Shown piece after piece: positions 1-5,370 of a stretch of DNA of 6,319 nucleotides (positions are counted from its first letter, which is position 1; each line of letters begins with the position of its first letter). A model generated the notes under the pieces. It ran no database searches, was not told where the DNA came from, and was given only the letters and a program-made list of their open reading frames with translations. Where the stretch lies: NCBI GenBank assembly GCA_009839775.1, contig VXOZ01000154.1, positions 1-6,319 of the forward strand, read 5' to 3'. Source of the DNA: Chloroflexota bacterium. Its GTDB lineage: Bacteria; Chloroflexota; UBA11872; VXOZ01. A program made the position numbers and the translations under genes.

Positions 1-773
1 TTTGTATAATATACAGCACCTACATTGTCCAGTTCCTTGTTGATTTCCCCTGGCTCACACGAGAATGTCCTTATGAAGCCGCTTACAGATCCTTGCTGAT
101 TACCTTCGATCTCATCTGCGGAAAACACAAAAATCGAAAAGACTCGCTGACAGTACTCTTCGAAAGACCTTGAATCTTGTAAACTTCGGAAACGTGTCTC
201 AGACAAGCGCTTTAGGCGCATCGGGATCTTTAGAATTACTTCAAAACTGCTTCCAACATAAGAATCTAGCCACTCTTTGTCCTTGGCGTATCTCTTCTCT
301 GCCAACTCAATGAACTGAAAGTCATAAGCTCCGTCCCCGCCATAGAAAATGGGCTCAATTATGCGATCAGAGCTCTCTAACCATTGTTGATTGGCCGACT
401 GGAACTCTTCTTGCCCGATGGTTTCTTTTGAAAGATTCCCTAAAGCGACGTTGAATAGTTTGCTGTAGGATTGATGCAATTCCCCGAGTAGTTCAAACGC
501 TCTGCTCCCTTGCTCTTCTGCGATACTCTCGGAAGGGATCACGTCCAGCCTCAATGGCTGCTTTGCCATGAGGCCTAAGAGAAAAGAGAGTTCCTTGATG
601 CTAAGATGCTGGTTCCAGTCCTTTAAGTCCCCCGAATCAACTATTGGTGACCACAAGTGCTCAATGACAAGAAGACAGAAAGTATAGATAAAACCATCCT
701 CTTGGCCTAGTCGCTCCAAGTCCGCAACTATGTCACTCCTGTTTCGAAACTCCTTTGGGCGCTGCAAACTCAT
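1..773 (-). CDS. Hypothetical protein, N-terminal 257 residues (runs off the window)
   Basis: An uninterrupted frame runs from an ATG at 773-771 to the left edge with no stop, so the C-terminus is outside the window. The start is supported by AGAAGGTGG (781-789), 7 nt before the ATG. The product is soluble-looking, with no signal peptide and no clear membrane segment. It is rich in charged and aromatic residues, and the N-terminal half looks mostly helical. Recognisable stretches are IEHLWSPIVDSGDL (about residues 37-50) and PIFYGGDGAYDFQFIELAEKR (about 141-161). I do not recognise the family and assign no function. The DNA is clearly more A/T-rich than the genes to its right, which may mean separate acquisition. 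An attenuator-like leader lies directly upstream on the same strand (893-1068), so its expression may be conditional. The gene itself is well supported; its role is unknown. Confidence 0.85.
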   Translation of the reverse strand, partial: MSLQRPKEFRNRSDIVADLERLGQEDGFIYTFCLLVIEHLWSPIVDSGDLKDWNQHLSIKELSFLLGLMAKQPLRLDVIPSESIAEEQGSRAFELLGELHQSYSKLFNVALGNLSKETIGQEEFQSANQQWLESSDRIIEPIFYGGDGAYDFQFIELAEKRYAKDKEWLDSYVGSSFEVILKIPMRLKRLSETRFRSLQDSRSFEEYCQRVFSIFVFSADEIEGNQQGSVSGFIRTFSCEPGEINKELDNVGAVYYT

Positions 774-780
774 CAATTAA

Positions 781-789
781 CCACCTTCT
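781..789 (-). promoter_or_regulatory. Ribosome binding site of the hypothetical gene starting at 773
   Basis: On the - strand this reads AGAAGGTGG, 7 nt before the ATG at 773. It is a good anti-Shine-Dalgarno match at normal spacing and fixes the start of the partial gene. I found no convincing -35/-10 pair between it and the terminator at 893-932. Transcription may therefore enter from the upstream leader promoter by readthrough. Confidence 0.6.
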
Positions 790-892
790 GTATTGCTGGG
801 TGTTTGTCACTTTGAAAGACAGTGTCGTCATTCAATCGAAGCGATACCAATAGTTGGCATCAGTCAGATGTCAGCACAAATTCACTCAAATC

Positions 893-932
893 AAAAGGAG
901 CGCCCGGTGCCTGTGCACCGCTGGCGCTCCTT
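893..932 (-). terminator. Intrinsic terminator (possible attenuator) ending the short leader transcript
   Basis: Read on the - strand, a 10-bp outer stem (AAGGAGCGCC with GGCGCTCCTT) encloses a 6-bp inner stem (CGGTGC with GCACCG), with a 2-nt bulge and an ACAG loop. A run of four T (896-893) follows or overlaps the end of the stem. On the + strand the hairpin is followed by CAATATCC, so the T-run fits only - strand transcription. It lies after the 15-codon ORF and about 120 nt before the start codon of the partial gene at 773. It may be a simple terminator of a small transcript or a conditional attenuator. Confidence 0.7.
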
Positions 933-944
933 CAATATCCCTAA

Positions 945-987
945 GGCCGCTCCGCAGTCTCGTTACCGAGACCTGACGGAGGCGGCC
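945..987 (-). ncRNA. Structured leader RNA hairpin with GUAA tetraloop
   Basis: On the - strand, GGCCG/CGGCC and CTCCG/CGGAG form a 10-bp stem with one bulged C. After a small asymmetric internal loop, GTCTCG/CGAGAC closes a GTAA loop. The loop is a GNRA tetraloop only on the - strand (it is TTAC on +), which supports - strand RNA. The 3' half of the 15-codon leader ORF is the 5' arm of this hairpin, and the leader stop codon TAA is the last three bases of the tetraloop. A translating ribosome would therefore open the structure. I considered SRP RNA because of the CAGGTC...GNRA pattern, but the conserved AGCA side is missing. Confidence 0.55.
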
Positions 988-1010
988 CTGGATTTACAAC
1001 TTACATCCAT
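963..1010 (-). CDS. Putative 15-residue leader peptide (MDVSCKSRAASVRSR)
   Basis: A 15-codon ORF starts at ATG 1010-1008 and ends at TAA 965-963. It is preceded by AAGGAGGTGAT (1025-1015), a full-length match to the 16S anti-Shine-Dalgarno, with about 8 nt between AGGAGG and the ATG. That makes it the strongest ribosome site in the window. The peptide is basic and polar, with four Ser, three Arg and one Cys; two of the Arg codons are AGG. It has no hydrophobic segment, so it does not look like a type I toxin. A promoter lies immediately upstream, and a hairpin and terminator follow immediately downstream. This is the layout of leader peptides that control attenuation (amino-acid operons, antibiotic-resistance leaders). 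Function is inferred from architecture only; I do not recognise a family. Confidence 0.5.
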   Translation of the reverse strand: MDVSCKSRAASVRSR

Positions 1011-1014
1011 GGGC

Positions 1015-1025
1015 ATCACCTCCTT
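1015..1025 (-). promoter_or_regulatory. Near-perfect Shine-Dalgarno of the leader ORF
   Basis: The - strand reads AAGGAGGTGAT, with 4 nt (GCCC) between its last base and the ATG at 1010. Such an extended match is unusual beside the weak sites of the large genes here and is the main argument that the 15-codon ORF is translated. Confidence 0.6.
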
Positions 1026-1038
1026 TCTCTTGCCAGCT

Positions 1039-1068
1039 ATCATACTATAGAGGCATCAGTCCTGTCTA
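1039..1068 (-). promoter_or_regulatory. Sigma-70-type promoter of the leader transcript
   Basis: On the - strand a -35 box TAGACA (1068-1063, 4 of 6 consensus bases) and a -10 box TATGAT (1044-1039, 5 of 6) are separated by 18 bp. The predicted transcript starts near 1032, giving a very short 5' leader before the Shine-Dalgarno at 1025. It would be about 140 nt long if stopped at the terminator ending at 893. Confidence 0.5.
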
Positions 1069-1121
1069 CCGTGCGCTTGGGGCGACGCGCCAACGCAGGG
1101 GATACTTAGCCCAAGAACTCC

Positions 1122-2093
1122 TTGGCGAAATGGACCATTAACGTGAAGCGATTCGGTCTCCTCTGTTTGACGTTTCTTGTTTTGCTAGCGATATCGTGTG
1201 CGCAGACTGCGCCCGCTTCAGTTTCGCAAATCGCTACCCCGACCCCCCAGGCGACGCAGATTCCGGGTCGCGCAGACCTCTACCAGTTGCACGATGTACC
1301 GGAGCACTTGGCATATATCCGGTGGGGATGGATTCGCTGGCAAAACTCAGAAGGCGGAAGGTTTGATGAGCTTGAGGAGTTGGTGTTTGAGTTCACGATT
1401 CACAACGACGTGGAGCCCATGGGGGGCGGCTTCGGCTACTACTTGATGCTGGGCCATAGCAGGATTTCCGGTGTGCCGTTCTACTTTGGCGTGCAGACTG
1501 ACGTGAAATACCCTGACGTTGCGCTTTCCTACGGCAAGGGTCTGATCTTCTCCCGCTGGCATACCCGCGACCTCGCCTACGCCCGCTACGCGCCGGAGGA
1601 CGGCTGGACGGAGTCTTCCGGCCACGAGGGAGACTTCATTGGTGTGCGGCGTTCGTATGAGTGGGGGCCCGGCGACTATCGCGTGCGGCTGGCGCCTGAC
1701 GAATCCGCGCCACAGGACCCTGACGGCGCGTGGTTTGGGGTGTGGATCACCGACCTCAGCACGAATGAGACCACCTGGATCGGCTCGCTCAAGTTCCCGC
1801 TCCAGGACGGCAAAGCCATTATAGAAACACCTGTGTACAGCACCATGGAGTTCTATGCCGAGATACCCGGGTCGCGAATCAGGCCGATCGATATTCCCTA
1901 CTGGCACGTCTCAATGAAGCGGCCGGCGGGTGACGGGGTGATAGCGCACGGGGGTCGCACGGGATACTCGGCGCTCAAGGGCGAAATCACGAATGCCGAC
2001 ATCCGCTATGACCTTACCGATGACATCGTACACATCCAGGCCGGCGGAGCAACGGAGCGCCGCACCGAGCCGGGTATAGTCGACTTCTGGTAA
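1122..2093 (+). CDS. Predicted lipoprotein of unknown function, DUF3472-like pattern
   Basis: The 323-residue product starts at a TTG, the first start codon after an in-frame TAG at 1107-1109. A GTG at 1143 would give a shorter classical signal peptide (VKRFGLLCLTF...); neither start has a good ribosome site. Residues 9-25 form a Lys-Arg n-region and hydrophobic core ending in LAIS before Cys26, a lipobox that predicts a lipid-anchored extracytoplasmic protein. A Thr/Pro/Gln-rich linker (about 28-48) follows. The rest looks like beta-sandwich sequence, with FYFGVQTD (120-127), GKGLIFSRWHT (138-148), EWGPGDYRVRL (180-190), WFGVWITD (204-211) and WIGSLKFP (219-226). This order resembles DUF3472-type domains as I remember them; that is an inference. 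It is the only + strand gene and converges on the amidotransferase-like gene 25 bp away. Confidence 0.85.
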   Translation: MAKWTINVKRFGLLCLTFLVLLAISCAQTAPASVSQIATPTPQATQIPGRADLYQLHDVPEHLAYIRWGWIRWQNSEGGRFDELEELVFEFTIHNDVEPMGGGFGYYLMLGHSRISGVPFYFGVQTDVKYPDVALSYGKGLIFSRWHTRDLAYARYAPEDGWTESSGHEGDFIGVRRSYEWGPGDYRVRLAPDESAPQDPDGAWFGVWITDLSTNETTWIGSLKFPLQDGKAIIETPVYSTMEFYAEIPGSRIRPIDIPYWHVSMKRPAGDGVIAHGGRTGYSALKGEITNADIRYDLTDDIVHIQAGGATERRTEPGIVDFW

Positions 2094-2112
2094 GTATGGC
2101 TGCGTTAGTCTC

Positions 2113-2130
2113 GGCCTGCTATATCAGGCC
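2113..2130. terminator. Small hairpin between convergent genes (weak terminator candidate)
   Basis: GGCCTG (2113-2118) and CAGGCC (2125-2130) form a perfect 6-bp stem with a CTATAT loop. It covers the stop codon of the - strand amidotransferase-like gene and lies 20 bp after the + strand lipoprotein stop. No T-run follows on either strand, so terminator function is doubtful. Confidence 0.25.
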
Positions 2131-2874
2131 CGCGTTGTGCAGGAAAGCCGTCAGCAAGCTGCGCATTTGCGCGCGGTAGTGAGGCTCGTAGCGGGCAAAT
2201 TCCCGCAGGTGGCGGGCCGCTTCCTCGTTGGGATCGAAGCGGTCTCCCATCAGTGCGTAGTCGCCGCCAAGTTCCCGGTTCCAGACCTGTAACTCCTCCA
2301 GGGTGAGTTGTGGCTCGAACTGGAACCCGTAGGCGTTGCCGTAACGGAACGCCATGTTGATCTTGCGGTAGCTCCCGTCGCGGCAGAGCATGGTGCCCTC
2401 CGCCAGCCGCGTAGCTCCCGGGGGAATGGAGAAACATTCCCCGTGCAGGGTGGGCACGAGGGGAATGGTCAGCTTGCTGAAGACCGGATCGGCGTCGCCG
2501 GTGGCGGTCACCTCCAGCTTGCGCAGACCGAACTGATAGCCGCCCGTCGGCTCCACCGTGCCGCCCAGGGCCGTGGCCATGATCTGCGCCCCCAGGCAGA
2601 TGCCCAGCACCGGTGTGCCTATCTCCAGAGCCCGACACAGGTAGTCGCGCTCTAAGTGAATGGCCGGGAAATCGTCGTTGGCCGACTGCGGCCCGCCCAG
2701 CGCCACGATGAGGTCAACCTGCTCCAGCGGGGGCGGCGCAAAGCGGTCGAAAGCGGGGGCGGACTCGAAGATGTTCAGGGATTCGAGTTGAAAGCCGTGC
2801 TGCTCCAGCACGCCGCTGAAGTTGGCGGCCAGAGTCTCCGGCGCGGCATGGCGGATGATTAAGGCTGTCTTCAT
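2119..2874 (-). CDS. Class I glutamine amidotransferase-like protein with altered His/Glu motif
   Basis: The 251-residue product starts at ATG 2874. The frame extends further upstream, but that part translates the CCCTCTCCC repeats, whereas MKTALIIRHA is a typical start for this fold. It resembles the GMP-synthase-like GATase1 family, cytoplasmic enzymes that release ammonia from glutamine. Visible motifs are VDLIVALGGPQSANDD (about 53-68), the nucleophile elbow GICLGAQ with Cys93, and LHGECFSIPPGA (143-154). Active members then carry a G-F-Q-F-H-x-E type motif. Here it reads GFQFEPQLT (183-191), so Glu187 replaces the catalytic His and Gln189 replaces the Glu. Cys is kept but the rest of the triad is not, so glutaminase activity is doubtful unless another His serves. 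The protein may be a binding, regulatory or differently acting derivative. It lies 227 bp downstream of the sulfatase on the same strand. Confidence 0.88.
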   Translation of the reverse strand: MKTALIIRHAAPETLAANFSGVLEQHGFQLESLNIFESAPAFDRFAPPPLEQVDLIVALGGPQSANDDFPAIHLERDYLCRALEIGTPVLGICLGAQIMATALGGTVEPTGGYQFGLRKLEVTATGDADPVFSKLTIPLVPTLHGECFSIPPGATRLAEGTMLCRDGSYRKINMAFRYGNAYGFQFEPQLTLEELQVWNRELGGDYALMGDRFDPNEEAARHLREFARYEPHYRAQMRSLLTAFLHNAGLI

Positions 2875-2951
2875 AGAATTTCCCGGGGTGGGTGACAATA
2901 CAGTGCCACTGCAAGGGTCCTTTGCATGGCTTCGTCGGTAAGCGGAAACTC

Positions 2952-3030
2952 CCCTCACCCTAACCCTCTCCCCCAGGAGAGGGAACTGGAGTGGCTCCCC
3001 TCGTGCAAACCCTCCCTTCAGGAGAGGGAA
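2952..3030. repeat. CCCTCACCCTAACCCTCTCCC-type hairpin repeat, one full and one degenerate copy
   Basis: The first copy (2952-2984) has the lead-in CCCTCACCCTAA and a perfect 8-bp stem, CCCTCTCC (2964-2971) with GGAGAGGG (2976-2983), loop CCCA. A degenerate second copy, CCCTCCCTTCAGGAGAGGG (3010-3028), follows. A third unit of the same family lies at 5325-5361. Such units recur between genes in several GC-rich bacterial groups. No T-run follows, so they are not standard terminators, though the hairpins could protect RNA 3' ends. The 227-bp gap between the sulfatase and amidotransferase-like genes (2875-3101) shows nothing else I can identify. Confidence 0.7.
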
Positions 3031-3101
3031 CCGGTGCCGCACCAAATGTCACACGGGATCAAGCCGCAGATGGCGATAACCGGATCTGCAAACACACGTC
3101 C

Positions 3102-4610
3102 CTAAAGTTGCCTGCGTGGGAAGGGGTCTCTGCGACTGGGCGGCGGCTCGCTGCGGCCGAGAATCACGTTGGCGGCGTACTGCCGGCCCGCGTAGGGGTC
3201 TTCCAATTGCAGCATCCAGTCCCAGAGGCGGTCGGTCAGCCGCTCGCGCACGTCGGCGCAGTGCGGGTTTTCCGCCAGGTTGTACGTCTCGTAGGGATCT
3301 TCCTGCAGGTCATAAAGTTCGTCGTAGTCGAAGCCATTGAAGACGAACTTGTAACGCCCGTCGCAGATGGTGCGGTTCATGAAGTAGAAGATGTTGCCGT
3401 GGTCCTGCAGGAAGAGCTCGCGGTGCTCCGGACGGTCCGCGGCGCCGTCTTGGCCCATAAGCAACGGCACGAGTGAGATGCCGTGCGCGCCCGCCAGCGG
3501 TTCCGCGCCGGCCAGATCGAGGAAGGTCGGGCCCAGGTCGAGGGTGCGCACGTAGTCGTCGCACACCTGCCCCGCGGCGAACCCCGCCGGCCAGCGCATG
3601 ATATACGGCATGCGGTGGGTCTCCTCGTACGGCCAGATGTCCTTGAACCAGAGGCCGTGGGCGCCCATCATGTCGCCGTGGTCGGAGGTGTAGACCACCA
3701 CCGTGTTCTCCGCCTGGCCGGATTCGTCCAGGAAGTCCAGCACCGCGCCGACGTAATGATCGATGAGGGAACTATAGGCCCGATAGTGGGCAATTGACTT
3801 GCGCGTATGCTCCTCGTTGACCTCGCGGAACCAGGTCTCGCGGGCCCGGCGCACGTAGGCGGGCTTAGCCGCGGCATCCGTATAGAAACTCGGCGGCACC
3901 GGCACGTCGCGCCAGTCGAAGCGGTCGGCATATTCTTTGGGCACCACGTACGGATTGTGCGGGCCGGTGAAATTCATCCACAGGCACCACGGGCTATCGC
4001 TCTCTTCGTCGGCGAGGGCGCGTAATTGCTGCAATCCTGCTTCCGCCTGCATCGCCGTGGTGGTGGCTTCCGGCGGCCCGTCTTCCACGCCGTAATGCAG
4101 CCAGTAGATGCCCGCCGCGTCGTGGAAGCCCCAGGTGCCCGGTCGCGGCCCGCTGCCGGCGCCCGGCTTTGCCACACCACCCTGCTGCTCGGTGCGGATG
4201 CGATGATCGCGCAGGTACGCGGCCCTGTCGAAGGCGCGTTCCTCGGTATCGAAACCGTATTCCACGGGCCCCCGCTCCCAGCCGATGTGCGCTTTGCCGA
4301 CGTAGCGCATGCGATACCCCGCCGCGCTCATGAGCGGGCCCCACGAGGGCACGCCGTCGCGAATTTCGCGGCTGACGGCATAGGGCACGTGACAGTTGTT
4401 GAGCACGTGGTGCGCATGGGGATAGACCGCCGTGGCAATGGAAGCTCGCGCAGGGGCGCAGGGCGTGGTCACCGTATACCCGTGCCGGAACCAGATGCCC
4501 TCACGCGCGAGCCGCTCCAAATGCGGCGACCACCCGTCCGCCGCCGGTCCCGCGGTCGCGTACTGCTGCTGATCGGACATGATGAGAAGGATGTTCGGTT
4601 GTTTTGACAT
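3102..4610 (-). CDS. Sulfatase, alkaline-phosphatase superfamily, formylglycine type
   Basis: The 502-residue product, of normal length for the family, starts at ATG 4610 (weak purine-rich AAAGAGAG upstream). It fits the S1-type arylsulfatase/choline-sulfatase group, which hydrolyses sulfate esters. Residues 6-13 (NILLIMSD) give the first metal ligand, Asp13. CAPAR (51-55) satisfies the C-x-P-x-R core by which Cys51 is converted to formylglycine; Ala54 replaces the common Ser. GKAHIG (105-110) supplies Lys106 and His108, and TGPHNP (215-220) supplies His218. YTSDHGDMMGAHG (307-319) supplies Asp310 and His311, and Lys323 follows in WFKD. The C-terminal subdomain has the family's DGRYKFVFN...ELYDLQEDPYETYNLA pattern (417-446). 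No signal peptide is visible, so it is probably cytoplasmic. The substrate cannot be read from the sequence; phosphonate or phosphate ester hydrolysis is a related alternative. Confidence 0.93.
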   Translation of the reverse strand: MSKQPNILLIMSDQQQYATAGPAADGWSPHLERLAREGIWFRHGYTVTTPCAPARASIATAVYPHAHHVLNNCHVPYAVSREIRDGVPSWGPLMSAAGYRMRYVGKAHIGWERGPVEYGFDTEERAFDRAAYLRDHRIRTEQQGGVAKPGAGSGPRPGTWGFHDAAGIYWLHYGVEDGPPEATTTAMQAEAGLQQLRALADEESDSPWCLWMNFTGPHNPYVVPKEYADRFDWRDVPVPPSFYTDAAAKPAYVRRARETWFREVNEEHTRKSIAHYRAYSSLIDHYVGAVLDFLDESGQAENTVVVYTSDHGDMMGAHGLWFKDIWPYEETHRMPYIMRWPAGFAAGQVCDDYVRTLDLGPTFLDLAGAEPLAGAHGISLVPLLMGQDGAADRPEHRELFLQDHGNIFYFMNRTICDGRYKFVFNGFDYDELYDLQEDPYETYNLAENPHCADVRERLTDRLWDWMLQLEDPYAGRQYAANVILGRSEPPPSRRDPFPRRQL

Positions 4611-4656
4611 AGAATCCGCTCTCTTTCCGCGCTGAAACCATTGAGTCGTGTCACAA

Positions 4657-4694
4657 CTAGAGTCCGAAGTCGGAAGACGTCAGTCCTACTCTAG
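4657..4694. repeat. 7-bp inverted repeat CTAGAGT / ACTCTAG upstream of the sulfatase
   Basis: CTAGAGT (4657-4663) and ACTCTAG (4688-4694) are perfect inverted arms around 24 bp that contain CCGAAGTCGG and GACGTC, both also self-complementary. It lies 47-84 bp upstream of the sulfatase start and downstream of the DUF6069-like gene. It could be an operator or a weak 3' hairpin; no T-run is present. The 119-bp gap 4611-4729 shows no clear promoter to me. Confidence 0.3.
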
Positions 4695-4729
4695 CAGCAT
4701 GGAATAGGCAGCGTGTGGTTGGCGTCGGG

Positions 4730-5155
4730 CTATGCTCTCACCCGCGGCCAGGTGGTGAGCAGCCAGACGGTGATGCCGGCGGTGATGACGTGCATGACCA
4801 TGAGGCTGGCGACGGCGGGGACGGTGGCGCCGGGGCCGTTCGTCGTGAGCATCAGGATATTCGGGATGAAAGAGAGCAGGAGCAGGATAAGCGCCAGTCC
4901 GCGGAAGACCTTGATGGCATGTTTCGTGAGACGGGCCAGAACGGCAAAGACGACCGTCGCGCCCAAGACGCCAATGAAAGTGAAGAAGATAATGCCTTGC
5001 CACTCTTGCAACGCAACGAAGAGGTGCGAGATGGGGAAAACGGCCTTCACCAAAATGCGTACGAGCGCATTTGCAATCAGCGACAGCAGAAAGGCCGCCC
5101 CGCCGGCTACCCACACCCGGCTGATTGCGATCCGGTCCGCCCAGGGTGTGCTCAT
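4730..5155 (-). CDS. Small four-helix membrane protein, DUF6069-like
   Basis: I place the start at ATG 5155 because GAGGAG (5165-5170) lies 9 nt upstream. A TTG at 5191 would add 12 residues (MSLAVPSEEQTD), but its codons overlap that ribosome site. The 141-residue product has four predicted membrane segments, near residues 14-36, 54-75, 84-104 and 114-136. Positive residues fall between segments 2 and 3 (ARLTKHAIKVFR). The third segment, ALILLLLSFIPNI, followed by a short loop and a fourth segment with MHVITAGITV, resembles DUF6069 proteins (LLLS... and MHL motifs) as I remember them. No function is known for that family. The gene sits alone between gaps of 215 and 119 bp on the same strand as its neighbours, and nothing links it to the sulfatase or the chaperonin. 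Confidence 0.85.
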   Translation of the reverse strand: MSTPWADRIAISRVWVAGGAAFLLSLIANALVRILVKAVFPISHLFVALQEWQGIIFFTFIGVLGATVVFAVLARLTKHAIKVFRGLALILLLLSFIPNILMLTTNGPGATVPAVASLMVMHVITAGITVWLLTTWPRVRA

Positions 5156-5164
5156 GTCGGTTTG

Positions 5165-5170
5165 CTCCTC
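5165..5170 (-). promoter_or_regulatory. Shine-Dalgarno GAGGAG deciding the start of the DUF6069-like gene
   Basis: GAGGAG on the - strand lies 9 nt before ATG 5155. It favours this start over the upstream TTG at 5191, which has no ribosome site of its own. Confidence 0.55.
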
Positions 5171-5324
5171 GCTAGGAACGGCAAGACTCAAGAGAAACGC
5201 GAATGCAATCTAGAGGGAAACTGCTCCCCGTTAGCGGATCCAAAGCTGCAGGCCAGTCTGCATTGGTTCCGTAGAACGTGCTGGCCTCGCTTGGCTGAAC
5301 TGGATTCACCTCAACCCGAAGTCT

Positions 5325-5361
5325 CACCCTCACCCTAGCCCTCTCCCTCAGGGAGAGGGAA
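5325..5361. repeat. Third CCCTCTCCC / GGGAGAGGG hairpin repeat
   Basis: The unit has the lead-in TCACCCTCACCCTAG and a perfect 9-bp stem, CCCTCTCCC (5339-5347) with GGGAGAGGG (5351-5359), loop TCA. It belongs to the same family and orientation as the copies at 2952-3030. It lies 10 bp beyond the chaperonin stop, so on the - strand it would be the first structure in the 3' untranslated RNA. No T-run follows on that strand (GGGCTAGGGTGAGGG), so it is not a standard terminator. The remainder of the gap (5156-5324) holds only the DUF6069-like ribosome site; I see no other gene in it. Confidence 0.7.
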
Positions 5362-5370
5362 TTACCACCG

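Larger units (their letters stand above)
856..1061. repeat. 10-bp direct repeat GGCATCAGTC at 856-865 and 1052-1061
   Basis: The same 10-mer, in the same orientation, occurs at 856-865 and 1052-1061, with TAG 2 or 1 bases before it in the two copies. The copies bracket the leader ORF, both hairpins and the -10 box. They could be a target-site duplication around an inserted cassette, a binding site used twice, or chance. The right copy lies inside the promoter spacer. No terminal inverted repeats were found just inside the copies, which weakens the insertion reading. Confidence 0.3.

Noticed and set aside
945..987. Signal recognition particle RNA (helix 8-like CAGGTC...GNRA)
   Set aside because: The tetraloop is GUAA rather than GGAA, and the conserved AGCA side of the asymmetric loop is missing. 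The leader-ORF overlap fits better.
793..1050. 85-codon + strand ORF with TTG start
   Set aside because: It reads through the terminator, hairpin and promoter of the opposite strand, lacks a ribosome site and resembles no protein; its frame is open by chance.
2875..3045. N-terminal extension of the amidotransferase-like protein by 57 residues
   Set aside because: The extension translates the CCCTCTCCC repeats into a low-quality Arg/Pro/Leu sequence. MKTALIIRHA at 2874 is the natural start of the fold.
4026..4607. 193-codon + strand ORF and several other long frames opposite or within the sulfatase
   Set aside because: They are Arg/Pro/Ala-rich shadows of a GC-rich coding gene. The - strand frame carries all sulfatase motifs.
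4686..5114. 142-codon - strand ORF overlapping the DUF6069-like gene in another frame
   Set aside because: His/Arg-rich shadow sequence; the overlapping frame gives four clean membrane helices and has a ribosome site.
5325..5361. Standard rho-independent terminator after the chaperonin
   Set aside because: The stem is strong, but no T-run follows on the - strand, and the unit is a copy of the interspersed repeat also found at 2952-3030.
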